A stretch of DNA of 64,000 bases from the NCBI RefSeq assembly GCF_019091085.1, contig NZ_JAGXJY010000008.1, positions 203,256 through 267,255 on the forward strand. Direction: 5' to 3'. Shown one piece after another: positions 16,136 to 25,344 of this stretch; positions within the stretch are counted from its first letter, which is position 1; each line of letters starts with the position of its first letter. A program made the translations under genes and the position numbers. Under the pieces are notes generated by a model. It did no database searches. It worked only from the letters and a program-made list of their open reading frames with translations, and was not told the origin of the DNA. The DNA is from Mesorhizobium sp. GbtcB19 (GTDB lineage Bacteria > Pseudomonadota > Alphaproteobacteria > Rhizobiales > Rhizobiaceae).

Positions 16136-17245
16136 ATGACGATGAGCTATTACACACTTGGCAACAGCGGCCTGCGCGTCAGCCGGCTGGCGCTCGGCAC
16201 CATGACCTTCGGCACCGAATGGGGCTGGGGAGCGGACAGGGACACTGCCCGCGCCATCTTCGACGCCTATGTCGAAGCGGGCGGCAACTTCTTCGATACG
16301 GCCGATCTCTATACCGGCGGCACCAGCGAGACCTGGCTCGGCGAGTTCGTCGCCGAACGCGGTCTGCGCGACAAGGCGGTGATCGCCACCAAATTCACCT
16401 TCAACGCGGAACCGGGTAACCCCAATGCCGGCGGCAATGGCCGCAAGAACATCATGCGGGCGGTCGAGGCCTCGCTGAAGCGGCTCGGCACCGACTATAT
16501 CGACCTTTACCTGCTGCATGTCTGGGACAGGATCACCCCGGCCGAGGAGGTACTGCGCACGCTGGATGACCTGGTTCGCGCCGGCAAGGTGCGCCATGCC
16601 GGCCTCTCCGACGTGCCGGCCTGGTATGCCAGCCGCGCCCAGGCGGTCGCCGAACTACGCGGCTACGAGCCGGTCTCGGCGCTGCAGCTGGAATATTCGC
16701 TGGCCGAACGCACGATCGAGCACGAATATGTGCCGTTCGCCACGCAGCATGGCGCGGGCATCATGGTGTGGAGCCCGCTGGCCAGCGGCCTGCTCAGCGG
16801 CAAGTACAGACCGACGCAGGACGGCAATGCCGGCCGGCTCGACGGTTTCCGCAACACCACGCATCCCGGCTTCCAGAAATTCAGCGACCGCAACTGGGCG
16901 ATCGTGGCGGAGCTCGAGAAGGTGGCCGCCGAGCTCGGCCGCAGCATGGCTCAGGTCGCGCTTAACTGGGTGGCGACGCAGCCCGGCATCGCCTCGGTCA
17001 TTCTCGGGGCCACGAAGCTGACGCAGTTGCAGGACAATCTCGGCGCGCTCGATTTCTCCATCCCCACCGAGCTCCGCGGGCGGCTGGAAAAGGTCAGCGC
17101 CGCGCCGGCGCCGTTCCCGCATTCCTATTTCGGGCCCGATATCCAGGTTCGGGTGACCGGCGGCGCCGTGACCGGCGACAAGCCGGCCGGCTATTCGCCT
17201 CCGGTGGTGATCGAAGGCCAGGCGGTCAGCATCTCAAGCGCCTGA
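16136..17245 (+). CDS. Aldo/keto reductase
   Basis: A 369-residue NADPH-dependent oxidoreductase with an AKR TIM barrel. The catalytic tetrad can be placed: Asp and Tyr in FFDTADLYTGGTSE, Lys in VIATKFTF, His in LYLLHVWD. The N-terminal YYTLGNSGLRVSRLALGTMTFG is typical of the AKR9/YakC-like group. Start 16136 was chosen for its GGAAGACC upstream; ATG 16142 is also possible. It ends the accessory unit after tsf and is likely under control of the divergent LysR gene. The substrate is unknown. Confidence 0.92.
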   Translation: MTMSYYTLGNSGLRVSRLALGTMTFGTEWGWGADRDTARAIFDAYVEAGGNFFDTADLYTGGTSETWLGEFVAERGLRDKAVIATKFTFNAEPGNPNAGGNGRKNIMRAVEASLKRLGTDYIDLYLLHVWDRITPAEEVLRTLDDLVRAGKVRHAGLSDVPAWYASRAQAVAELRGYEPVSALQLEYSLAERTIEHEYVPFATQHGAGIMVWSPLASGLLSGKYRPTQDGNAGRLDGFRNTTHPGFQKFSDRNWAIVAELEKVAAELGRSMAQVALNWVATQPGIASVILGATKLTQLQDNLGALDFSIPTELRGRLEKVSAAPAPFPHSYFGPDIQVRVTGGAVTGDKPAGYSPPVVIEGQAVSISSA

Positions 17246-17304
17246 TTGAAAAAGGGCAACTGATCAAGAAAAGGCGACAGCTGACCGAAAAGGCCTGGAA
17301 TTTT

Positions 17305-17341
17305 GCACGAGGGCGCGGCGTGACATCGCCGCGCCCTTCGT
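17305..17341 (+). terminator. Long hairpin before pyrH
   Basis: CACGAGGGCGCGGCG (17305-17319) pairs with CGCCGCGCCCTTCGTG (17326-17341) except for one bulged T. The stem is long and GC-rich but no T run follows, so it may be a factor-assisted terminator or an mRNA end stabiliser for the reductase operon. Confidence 0.55.
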
Positions 17342-17434
17342 GTATCGGGTCAACCCGTCATGACAGCATCGCCGGGTGAAGCGGGGGCGGGTTTTGCCTC
17401 CAAAATTGCCGCGCCGAGATTTTCGAGGATCAAG

Positions 17435-18157
17435 ATGACGGATAAGCCCCTCTATCGACGTGTCGTGCTGAAAGCTTCCGGCGAGGCGTTGATGGGCGAG
17501 CAGCATTTCGGCATCGACGTCTCGGTCGTCGACCGCATTGCCGCCGACATCGCCGAGGCGCGCGCGCTGGGCGTCGAAGTGGGCGTCGTCATCGGCGGCG
17601 GCAACATCTTCCGCGGCGTGGCCGTGGCCTCGAAGGGCGGCGACCGCGTCACAGGCGACCACATGGGTATGCTCGCCACAGTCATCAATTCGCTGGCGCT
17701 GCGCACCTCGCTGAACAAGATCGGCGTCGACGCGGTCGTGCTTTCGGCGATCGCCATGCCGGAACTGTGCGAGAGTTTTTCCCAGCGCCAGGCGACCGCC
17801 TATATGAACCAGGGCAAGGTGGTCATCTTCGCCGGCGGCACAGGCAATCCGTTTTTCACCACCGATTCGGCCGCGGCTCTGCGCGCCGCGGAGATCGGCG
17901 CCGACGCGCTGTTCAAGGGCACGCAGGTCGACGGCGTCTATTCGGCCGACCCCAAGAAGGACCCGAATGCGGTCCGCTTCGACCGCATCAGCCACGCGGA
18001 AGTCATCAAACGCGGGCTTGCGATCATGGATACGGCCGCGATTGCACTTGCGCGCGAAAACAACATTCCGATAATCGTCTATTCGATCCACGAAAAAGGT
18101 GGTTTCGGCGACATTTTGAGGGGCGGCGGCCATTGCACGGTCGTCGCGGACAAATAA
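17435..18157 (+). CDS. pyrH: UMP kinase
   Basis: A 240-residue uridylate kinase of the amino acid kinase fold, phosphorylating UMP to UDP. Motifs include VVLKASGEALMGE at the N-terminus, GVVIGGGNIFRG, and GTGNPFFTTDSAAALRAAEIGAD near residue 135. Start MTDKPLY at 17435 matches the family length; an upstream in-frame extension from 17360 is unsupported. It begins the pyrH-frr-uppS-cdsA-rseP-bamA series. Confidence 0.96.
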   Translation: MTDKPLYRRVVLKASGEALMGEQHFGIDVSVVDRIAADIAEARALGVEVGVVIGGGNIFRGVAVASKGGDRVTGDHMGMLATVINSLALRTSLNKIGVDAVVLSAIAMPELCESFSQRQATAYMNQGKVVIFAGGTGNPFFTTDSAAALRAAEIGADALFKGTQVDGVYSADPKKDPNAVRFDRISHAEVIKRGLAIMDTAAIALARENNIPIIVYSIHEKGGFGDILRGGGHCTVVADK

Positions 18158-18247
18158 TCGGGGCCTGGATCCGTTGAGCGACTACGGATCGCGGACGGGG
18201 CAAAGGCGACAAGCAGTGAACCCGGCGAACGGGTCGAGGAGATGATC

Positions 18248-18802
18248 ATGAGTGGCGAGTACGAAGACCTGAAGCGACGCATGGATGGGGCGATCGCCGC
18301 CTTCAAGCACGATCTGGCTTCGCTGCGCACCGGGCGCGCCTCCAGCAACCTGCTCGACGCCGTGCAGGTGCAGGCTTACGGCACGGCGATGCCGATCAAC
18401 CAGGTGGCCAATGTGTCGGTACCGGAGCCGCGCATGATTTCGGTATCGGTCTGGGACAAGTCCATGGTCAGCGCGGTCGATCGTGCCATCCGCGAAGCCA
18501 ATCTGGGCTTCAACCCGATCGTCGACGGCACCACGCTGAGGATTCCGCTGCCGGAGCTCAATGAGCAGCGCCGCAAGGAACTGGTCAAGATCTCGCACGG
18601 TTATGCCGAGAACGCGCGCGTCGCGGTCCGCCATGTCCGCCGCGACGGGATGGATTTCCTCAAGAAGGCTGAGAAGGACGGCACCATCAGCGAGGATGAC
18701 CAGCGCAAGCGGTCCGACCAGGTTCAGAAGCTGACCGACGAGATGATCAGCAGCATCGATCACCTGCTTTCCGATAAGGAAGCTGAAATCATGCAGGTTT
18801 AG
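18248..18802 (+). CDS. frr: Ribosome recycling factor
   Basis: A 184-residue RRF that, with EF-G, splits post-termination ribosomes. Diagnostic segments are HDLASLRTGRASSNLLD, NVSVPEPRMISVSVWDKSM and the C-terminal KKAEKDGTISEDDQR. Two starts lie in frame: ATG 18242 abuts the GAGGAG at 18236-18241, while ATG 18248 has the ideal 6-base spacing, so 18248 is preferred (MSGEYED, as in relatives). It follows pyrH by 90 bases. Confidence 0.96.
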   Translation: MSGEYEDLKRRMDGAIAAFKHDLASLRTGRASSNLLDAVQVQAYGTAMPINQVANVSVPEPRMISVSVWDKSMVSAVDRAIREANLGFNPIVDGTTLRIPLPELNEQRRKELVKISHGYAENARVAVRHVRRDGMDFLKKAEKDGTISEDDQRKRSDQVQKLTDEMISSIDHLLSDKEAEIMQV

Positions 18803-18832
18803 GGTCGGGTTTTCCGGCTCGAAAGCGAGACT

Positions 18833-19552
18833 ATGGCAACGCCCGCGCATGTCGCGATCATCATGGATGGGAATGGACGCTGGGCCAAGGCGCGCGGCCT
18901 GCCGCGCCTTGCCGGCCACCGCGCCGGCGTCGAGGCCTTGCGCAAGACTGTCCGCGCCGCGCCCGGGCTCGGCATCTCCTACCTGACCGTCTATGCGTTT
19001 TCCTCGGAGAACTGGTCGCGGCCGAAATCCGAGGTCAGCGACCTCATGGGTCTGTTGAAGCTGTTCATCCGCCGCGATCTTGCCGAACTGCATCAGAACG
19101 GCGTGCGGGTGAGGGTGATTGGCGACAGGCAGGGGTTGCAGCCCGACATCAGGGGCCTGCTGCAGGAGGCCGAATCGCTGACCGCCGGCAATGAGTCGCT
19201 GACGCTCATCATCGCCTTCAACTATGGCGGCCGCGACGAGATCGTACGTACCGCCCGCAAGCTGGCGGAGGCCGTCGCGCGCGGCGACATGGCAAGCGAG
19301 GCGATCACGGCGGAGAGCTTTGCCGCCTCGCTCGACACCCAGGGCATTCCCGACCCCGAGCTGGTGATCCGCACCAGCGGTGAGCTCAGGCTGTCGAACT
19401 TCCTTCTGTGGCAGGCCGCCTATAGCGAACTGGTCTTCCTGCCTTGCTACTGGCCGGATTTCAGCCGCGAGCACCTGGCCGATGCCTTGCGCGACTTTGC
19501 CGGCCGCGAACGACGCTTTGGCGGGCTTGCCGCCCGCGATGTCGCGCTTTAG
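18833..19552 (+). CDS. uppS: Isoprenyl transferase (undecaprenyl diphosphate synthase)
   Basis: A 239-residue cis-prenyltransferase that makes the C55 lipid carrier for peptidoglycan and other glycans. The catalytic motif HVAIIMDGNGRWAKARGLPR is at the N-terminus and the C-terminal block DPELVIRTSGELRLSNFLLWQ-like motif (R-T-S-G-E-x-R-x-S-N-F) is intact. It lies 30 bases after frr and 12 bases before cdsA, consistent with one operon. Confidence 0.95.
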   Translation: MATPAHVAIIMDGNGRWAKARGLPRLAGHRAGVEALRKTVRAAPGLGISYLTVYAFSSENWSRPKSEVSDLMGLLKLFIRRDLAELHQNGVRVRVIGDRQGLQPDIRGLLQEAESLTAGNESLTLIIAFNYGGRDEIVRTARKLAEAVARGDMASEAITAESFAASLDTQGIPDPELVIRTSGELRLSNFLLWQAAYSELVFLPCYWPDFSREHLADALRDFAGRERRFGGLAARDVAL

Positions 19553-19564
19553 GCGCCGCCACGA

Positions 19565-20380
19565 ATGAGCAACCTCCAGCAGCGCGTCATCTCGGCAATC
19601 GTGATGGCGGCTCTGACGCTTGTGGTCACCTGGCTCGGCGGGCTGCCTTTCCGGTTGTTCTGCGCGGGAATCGCAGCGCTGATCTTCTATGAATGGACAC
19701 GCATGTCGCGCCCCGGCAACGGCGCGGCGCTCGGCTTTCTGCCGGAAGCGCTGATTCTGGTCTTCATCGGCGCGCTGATCGCAGGCCTGCCGGCCTTGTG
19801 GCTGCTGCTGCTTGTCGCGATCCTTGTGGCAGTCGCGGCCATCGCCACTCGCATCCGGGGGGCTGCGCCTTGGGAAGCCTCCGGACTAGCCTATGCGGCT
19901 CTTGCAGGCTTTTCGCTCGCCTATCTGCGCGATGGCAGCCATTCCGGCCTGATTGCGATTCTCTTCCTGTTCGCGGTGGTGTGGGCGACCGACATAGCCG
20001 CCTATTTCGTTGGCCGCGCGGTCGGCGGCCCGAAACTGGCGCCGTCGATCTCGCCTGGCAAGACGCAGAGCGGCGCGCTGGGTGGCGCGGCCGGCGGCGT
20101 TGTCGCCGGGGTTTTGCTGGCAATCGCGGCCGGCGCCGGCAATCTCGTCCAGCTCGGTTTCGTCGCGCTGGCGCTCTCGATCGTTTCGCAGATCGGCGAC
20201 CTGTTCGAATCATGGGTCAAGCGCCGGCACGGTGCCAAGGATTCGAGCAACCTCATTCCCGGCCATGGCGGCGTCATGGACAGGGTGGACGGGCTTGTCG
20301 CGGCGGCATTCGCCCTGTACGTGATAGGCTGGGTCGCGGCGGGCGCCGAGCATCCGGCATTGGGGCTGTTTCCGAACTGA
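19565..20380 (+). CDS. cdsA: Phosphatidate cytidylyltransferase
   Basis: A 271-residue multi-pass inner-membrane enzyme that makes CDP-diacylglycerol from phosphatidate and CTP. The signature near the C-terminus, WVKRRHGAKDSSNLIPGHGG followed by VMDRVDG, is the CdsA family motif. About seven hydrophobic segments precede it. The ribosome site is poor and translation may be coupled to uppS. Many proteobacteria have dxr next; here rseP follows directly. Confidence 0.95.
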   Translation: MSNLQQRVISAIVMAALTLVVTWLGGLPFRLFCAGIAALIFYEWTRMSRPGNGAALGFLPEALILVFIGALIAGLPALWLLLLVAILVAVAAIATRIRGAAPWEASGLAYAALAGFSLAYLRDGSHSGLIAILFLFAVVWATDIAAYFVGRAVGGPKLAPSISPGKTQSGALGGAAGGVVAGVLLAIAAGAGNLVQLGFVALALSIVSQIGDLFESWVKRRHGAKDSSNLIPGHGGVMDRVDGLVAAAFALYVIGWVAAGAEHPALGLFPN

Positions 20381-20483
20381 ACAACGTTGCGGCAAGGCGA
20401 AAAACGGCACGCGCCGCGGATTCGCCCGGATTGATGCCACAGTCGCGGCGGAGTGTCGCTGCGGGCGAATTTGAGGGCATGAC

Positions 20484-21626
20484 TTGAACGACATCTTTCA
20501 CGCGGTTTTCAGCACACAGGGCTTCGTCCTTGGCACGCTCGTGCCGTTTCTGTTCGTGCTGACCGTGGTCGTATTCGTACACGAGATGGGCCACTATCTG
20601 ATCGGCCGCTGGTGTGGCATCGGCGTGAAGGCTTTCTCCATCGGCTTCGGCCCCGAACTGTTCGGATTCAACGACCGCCACGGCACACGCTGGAAGCTTT
20701 GCGCCATTCCGCTTGGCGGCTACGTCAAATTCGTCGGCGACATGAATGCGACGTCGACCCAGCCGAGCACCGAAGAGATCGAATCACTGACCGAGGCCGA
20801 GCGCCAGGTCGCGTTCCACACGCAGCCGATCTGGAAGCGCGCCGCCACCGTCGTTGCGGGGCCGCTGTTCAATTTCCTGCTGACGATTGCCGTGTTCGCG
20901 GTGCTGTTTTCCATCTATGGCCGTCCGGTCCTGGAGCCGACCGTGGCCCAGGTCACCGCCGGCAGCCCGGCGGAGAAGGCCGGAATTCAGCCGGGCGACC
21001 GATTCGTCAAAGTCGACGGCAGCAAGGTGGAGACTTTCGCCGACGTGCAGCGGCTGGTTTCGGGCCGGGCAGGCGACGCCATCACCTTCACCATGTTGCG
21101 CGACGGCAAGGAAATCGACGTGACGGCGACGCCGCAGCCCATGGAGCAGCAGGATGCGCTGGGCAACAAGATCAAGGTCGCGGTTATCGGCGTCGTCAAC
21201 AATGCCGAACTCGGGCAGCCACGCCTGGTTTCCTATACGCCCGCCGGCGCCGTGGTGGCGGCAGTCGAGGAAACCGGACACGTGATCGAGCGCACCGGCC
21301 AGTTTCTGCAGCGCTTTGCGCTTGGGCGCGAGGACAAATGCCAGCTGGGCGGCCCGATCAAAATCGCCAAGATGTCGGGTCAGGCGGCAAAGCTCGGCTT
21401 CGAGTGGTTGGTGCAGCTTGTTGCATTTCTGTCAGTCGGAATAGGATTTCTCAATCTCCTGCCGATTCCCCCTCTCGACGGCGGCCACCTCTTGTTCTAC
21501 GGCGTGGAGGCCGTCATAAGGCGGCCCGTTTCGGAGCGAATGATGGAGATGGCCTATCGGACCGGGCTGTTCCTGGTGCTCGGTTTCATGGGCTTCGTTT
21601 TCTGGAATGATCTGTTTGGGTGCTGA
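20484..21626 (+). CDS. rseP: RIP metalloprotease RseP
   Basis: A 380-residue site-2 protease of the inner membrane that cleaves anti-sigma factors and remnant signal peptides within the bilayer. The zinc motif H-E-M-G-H appears in VVVFVHEMGHYLIGRW near residue 30, a PDZ domain spans about 145-220 (VTAGSPAEKAGIQPGDRFVK), and the third motif NLLPIPPLDGGHLL is near residue 325. The start is a TTG at 20484; no in-frame ATG gives the conserved first membrane segment. Confidence 0.94.
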   Translation: MNDIFHAVFSTQGFVLGTLVPFLFVLTVVVFVHEMGHYLIGRWCGIGVKAFSIGFGPELFGFNDRHGTRWKLCAIPLGGYVKFVGDMNATSTQPSTEEIESLTEAERQVAFHTQPIWKRAATVVAGPLFNFLLTIAVFAVLFSIYGRPVLEPTVAQVTAGSPAEKAGIQPGDRFVKVDGSKVETFADVQRLVSGRAGDAITFTMLRDGKEIDVTATPQPMEQQDALGNKIKVAVIGVVNNAELGQPRLVSYTPAGAVVAAVEETGHVIERTGQFLQRFALGREDKCQLGGPIKIAKMSGQAAKLGFEWLVQLVAFLSVGIGFLNLLPIPPLDGGHLLFYGVEAVIRRPVSERMMEMAYRTGLFLVLGFMGFVFWNDLFGC

Positions 21627-21717
21627 AATCATGAAGAAATTTGGCTTCAGCCCCGGGCGCATTGAGATGCCGTTTACCATGCGTGGGGATATGCGTGACG
21701 CGAAAGCCACGCGGTAC

Positions 21718-21773
21718 GGTTAAGTAAATACAAATTAACCGGGAGCCTTGCGTGTAGGGAAAATCCGGTTAAT
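21718..21773 (+). promoter_or_regulatory. Cluster of GGTTAA/TTAACC motifs upstream of bamA
   Basis: GGTTAA occurs at 21718-21723 and 21768-21773 and its complement TTAACC at 21735-21740; the first and third form an inverted repeat with an 11-base spacer. The block is AT-rich compared with its surroundings and lies 72-127 bases before the bamA start, so it may hold the bamA promoter and an operator. TTAA-containing half-sites are also the recognition core of CtrA, but the spacing is not the CtrA TTAA-N7-TTAA. Confidence 0.35.
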
Positions 21774-21844
21774 ACGGTAAGGGAAAATACCGCACGTCCG
21801 GTTTTCTCGCCGTGGGGACTACGAGAAAAAGGTACAAAAGCCCG

Positions 21845-24211
21845 ATGAAGGCAGCATCCAAGTTTCTGAGCGCCGCGTCCGCGGCGGCTTTGTCCGCCGC
21901 TCTGGTCATGCCAGGCGCGCTCGCAGTGCAGTTCGCTGCAATTTCGGTGGCCGAGGCCGCGGTGATTTCGCGTGTCGAGGTCAGCGGCAACCAGCGCGTC
22001 GATGCCGAGACCATCCGCAATTATATTGCGATCAAGCCGGGCAAGCCTTTCTCCAGCGCCGATATCGACGATGCCGTCAAGGCGCTGTTCGGCACCGGCC
22101 TGTTCTCGGATGTTCAGATCAACCAGGTCGGTTCGAACCTGGTGGTCAAGGTTTCCGAGTACAAGGTCGTCAACCAGGTCCTGTTCCAGGGCAACAAGAA
22201 GATCAAGGACAACGCGCTTCAGATGGGTATCCAGCTGAAGCCGCGCGCGACCTTCTCGCAGCAGGCGCTGGACGCCGACGTCGAGGCGATCAAGACGGCC
22301 TACAAGCGTATCGGCCGCGACGACGCCGCCGTGACCACGCAGATCATGGACCTCGGCGACAACCGCGTGAACGTGGTCTTCAACATCAACGAAGGCGGCC
22401 GCACCCAGATCGCGGCGATCAACTTCGTCGGCAACCACGCCTATTCCAGCCGCCGCCTGTCGGATGTCATCAACACCAAGCGCTCGACGTGGCTGTCCTT
22501 CGTGCTGCGCGACGACGTCTATGATGAAGACAAGCTGCGCGCCGACCAGGAGCTGCTTCGCCGCTTCTACTACAATCACGGCTATGCCGACTTCCAGGTC
22601 GTCTCGGCCGTCGGCGAGCTTGACGACACCACCAACAAATACACGGTCACCATCACCGTGCAGGAAGGCGACCGCTACACGTTCGGCGACGTCAGCGTGG
22701 AAAGCACCATCCCCGAGGTCGACTCGAAGTCGCTGGATTCCGTGGTCGAGACCCACAAGGGCGATGTCTACAACGCCAAGGACGTCGAGGATTCGATCGT
22801 CGCCTTGACCGAGAAGGTCGCGGGTTCGGGCTATGCCTTCGCCCAGGTGACGCCGCGCGGCGACCGCAATTTCGAGAACCACACCATTTCGGTCGTTTAC
22901 ACCATCGACCAGGGCACCAAGGCCTATATCGAGCGCATCGAAATCCGCGGCAACGACCGCACGCGCGACTACGTCATCCGTCGCGAGTTCGATGTCAGCG
23001 AAGGCGATGCCTTCAACCAGGTTCTCATCCAGCGTGCGAAGAAGCGGCTGGAAAACCTTGATTACTTCCAGTCGGTCGACATTTCGACGGTTCCGGGCTC
23101 GGCGCCTGATCAGGTCGTGCTGGTCGTCACCGTGGTTGAGAAATCGACCGGCGAGTTCTCTGTCGGCGCCGGTTATTCGACCGGTGGCGATACGCCCGGG
23201 CCGTCCGTCGAGGGTTCCGTCACCGAGCGCAACTTCCTCGGTCGCGGCCAGTACATCAAGGTGTCGGCTGGCGGCGGCAAGAATTCGCGCGACTACGCGC
23301 TGTCCTTCACCGAGCCTTATTTCCTCGGCCGGCGCATCTCCGCAGGCTTCGATATCTACAAGTCGACCCGCGAGTACCACAACAGCTACGATAGCGACAC
23401 GACCGGCGCGACGATCAGGTTCGGCCTGCCGATCACCGACAGCGTCACGACCCAACTGGCGTACAATATCTCTCAAGAAAAATACAAAGTGGACGACAAT
23501 TGCGTTGACAGCAATGGCGTCTATGACCCGTCCAAGTGCAAAATCTCCACGGCAATCCTTGATGCCGTCAATGAAGGCGCTTGGGTGAAATCGTCGGTTA
23601 GCCTGGGTCTCGTCTACAACACCATCGACGACATGAAGAACCCCCATGAGGGTCTCTACATAACCGGCACGACTGAAGTCGCCGGCCTCGGTGGCGATGC
23701 CAAGTGGGTGAAGGTGACTGGCCGCGGAAGCGTCTATCACACCTTGTCCGAGCAATGGGACGTGGTCGGCCTTGTGTCGGGCGGCGCCGGCTATATTGCG
23801 GGCATCGGTAACGGCGGATTGCGCATTTTCGATCAGTTCCAAAGCAATGATCGCATGATCCGCGGCTTCGAATATGGCGGCATCGGCCCGGTTGATCCGG
23901 CTACCGGAGACCATCTCGGTGGCACGACCTATTTCAACGCCTCGGCCGAAGCCCAATTCCCGCTGCCGGCGATCCCGGAAAGCTTTGGCCTGCGTGGCGC
24001 CGTTTTTGCCGATGCGGCGACGCTCTACGGTTCCAAAATTACTTCGGTTGCGCAGGATTCGACCGCGATGGAGCTCCGCGCTTCGGTCGGTCTCGGCCTG
24101 ATGTGGGCTTCGCCGTTCGGCCCGATCCGCATCGACTATGCGATCCCGGTCAAGAAGCAGCCGCATGACGACGTGCAGGAATTCAACTTCGGTATTGCGA
24201 CCCGCTTCTAA
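21845..24211 (+). CDS. bamA: Outer membrane protein assembly factor BamA
   Basis: A 788-residue Omp85 protein, the core of the BAM complex that inserts beta-barrels into the outer membrane. It has a signal peptide (to about residue 36, EAAV), five POTRA domains (about 37-420; first begins ISRVEVSGNQRVDAETI) and a C-terminal 16-strand barrel with GPIRIDYAIPV and a final FGIATRF ending in Phe, the outer-membrane sorting signal. Start at 21845 (MKAASKFLS) places the signal peptide at the N-terminus. rseP upstream and lpxD downstream fit the envelope-biogenesis cluster. Confidence 0.96.
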   Translation: MKAASKFLSAASAAALSAALVMPGALAVQFAAISVAEAAVISRVEVSGNQRVDAETIRNYIAIKPGKPFSSADIDDAVKALFGTGLFSDVQINQVGSNLVVKVSEYKVVNQVLFQGNKKIKDNALQMGIQLKPRATFSQQALDADVEAIKTAYKRIGRDDAAVTTQIMDLGDNRVNVVFNINEGGRTQIAAINFVGNHAYSSRRLSDVINTKRSTWLSFVLRDDVYDEDKLRADQELLRRFYYNHGYADFQVVSAVGELDDTTNKYTVTITVQEGDRYTFGDVSVESTIPEVDSKSLDSVVETHKGDVYNAKDVEDSIVALTEKVAGSGYAFAQVTPRGDRNFENHTISVVYTIDQGTKAYIERIEIRGNDRTRDYVIRREFDVSEGDAFNQVLIQRAKKRLENLDYFQSVDISTVPGSAPDQVVLVVTVVEKSTGEFSVGAGYSTGGDTPGPSVEGSVTERNFLGRGQYIKVSAGGGKNSRDYALSFTEPYFLGRRISAGFDIYKSTREYHNSYDSDTTGATIRFGLPITDSVTTQLAYNISQEKYKVDDNCVDSNGVYDPSKCKISTAILDAVNEGAWVKSSVSLGLVYNTIDDMKNPHEGLYITGTTEVAGLGGDAKWVKVTGRGSVYHTLSEQWDVVGLVSGGAGYIAGIGNGGLRIFDQFQSNDRMIRGFEYGGIGPVDPATGDHLGGTTYFNASAEAQFPLPAIPESFGLRGAVFADAATLYGSKITSVAQDSTAMELRASVGLGLMWASPFGPIRIDYAIPVKKQPHDDVQEFNFGIATRF

Positions 24212-24228
24212 TTTCGTGGTCGTGAATT

Positions 24229-24251
24229 TCCGGGCCGGCTGACGGCCCGGA
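24229..24251 (+). terminator. Perfect hairpin between bamA and lpxD
   Basis: TCCGGGCCG (24229-24237) and CGGCCCGGA (24243-24251) pair perfectly around GCTGA. No T run follows, so it may act as an attenuator or RNA processing barrier that lowers lpx expression relative to bamA rather than as a full terminator. Confidence 0.5.
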
Positions 24252-24288
24252 GTGGACTGATCCGACCCAGCTGGATATTGCTTCTGGA

Positions 24289-25344
24289 ATGACCGATCCG
24301 GTGTTCTTCGCGCCTTCACGCCGGTACACGGCTGGCGAGGTCGCGAATCTGACCGGCGCCAGCCTGGCCGATTCCGCTCAGGCCGAGATTGCCATCGAGG
24401 CGCTGGCTCCGGCGAATGAGGGTGGCGATGGCGCGCTCGTCTTTGTCGACGGCAAGCGCAATTTCGCTTTGATGCCGTCGCTCAGGGCGGCGGCGGTCCT
24501 GTGTCCCGTCGATTTCGCCAGCAAGGCGCCGGCAGGCATGGCGGTGCTCATGCATCCCCGCCCGCAACAGGCTTTCGCTATGGTCGGACGTCTCCTGTTT
24601 CCGCAGGCCGCGACCCCGGGACCGATGACGGGAGAAACCGGCATCTCGGCGCATGCCTTTGTCGATCCATCCGCGCATATCGAGGACGGAGCGATAATCG
24701 AGGCGGGTGCCGTGATCGGTCCCGGCGCATCCATCGGCAGCGGTACGGTTGTTGCGCCTCACGCCGTTGTCGGCCGTTCCTGCCAGATCGGCCGCGACGG
24801 CTATATCGGTCCCGGCGCCAGCGTCCAATACGCGCTTCTCGGCAATCGCGTCATCATCCATGGCGGCGCGAGGATCGGCCAAGATGGTTTCGGCTTCGTC
24901 GGCGGTGCCAAGGGACCTGAACGCGTGCCGCAGATCGGCCGTGTCATCATCCAGGACGATGTCGAGATCGGCTCCAATTCCACTGTCGACCGCGGCGCGA
25001 TGTCGGATACCGTCATCGGCCAGGGCACCAAGATCGACAATCTGGTGCAGATCGCCCACAATGTTCGCATCGGCCGCAATTGCATTATAGCCGGGCTTTC
25101 GGGTATTTCCGGTTCCGTTGTCGTCGGCGACAACGTCACGATGGGTGGCGGTGTCGGCCTCGCCGATCATTTGACCATCGGGCCAGGAGCCAAGCTTGCT
25201 GCGAGAAGCGGATTCATGAACAACGTGCCGGCAGGCGAGGTCTGGGGAGGTTACCCGGCGCAGCCGATGGCGGAAGCCATGCGCGAGATAGCGATGCTGC
25301 GCAAGATGGCCAGGACGCGCAAGCAAGGCGACGGAAATGGCTGA
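24289..25344 (+). CDS. lpxD: UDP-3-O-acylglucosamine N-acyltransferase
   Basis: A 351-residue acyltransferase adding the N-linked 3-hydroxyacyl chain in lipid A synthesis. An N-terminal uridine-binding domain (about 1-100) is followed by a left-handed beta-helix of hexapeptide repeats (about 105-320), with the catalytic His in LVQIAHNVRIG. The gene overlaps fabZ by 8 bases, so translation is probably coupled. It begins the lpxD-fabZ-lpxA-lpxI-lpxB set. Confidence 0.95.
   Translation: MTDPVFFAPSRRYTAGEVANLTGASLADSAQAEIAIEALAPANEGGDGALVFVDGKRNFALMPSLRAAAVLCPVDFASKAPAGMAVLMHPRPQQAFAMVGRLLFPQAATPGPMTGETGISAHAFVDPSAHIEDGAIIEAGAVIGPGASIGSGTVVAPHAVVGRSCQIGRDGYIGPGASVQYALLGNRVIIHGGARIGQDGFGFVGGAKGPERVPQIGRVIIQDDVEIGSNSTVDRGAMSDTVIGQGTKIDNLVQIAHNVRIGRNCIIAGLSGISGSVVVGDNVTMGGGVGLADHLTIGPGAKLAARSGFMNNVPAGEVWGGYPAQPMAEAMREIAMLRKMARTRKQGDGNG

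Noticed and set aside
21674..24319. 881-codon open frame antisense to bamA
   Set aside because: Covers bamA end to end with no recognisable domain, ribosome site or promoter; a shadow frame.
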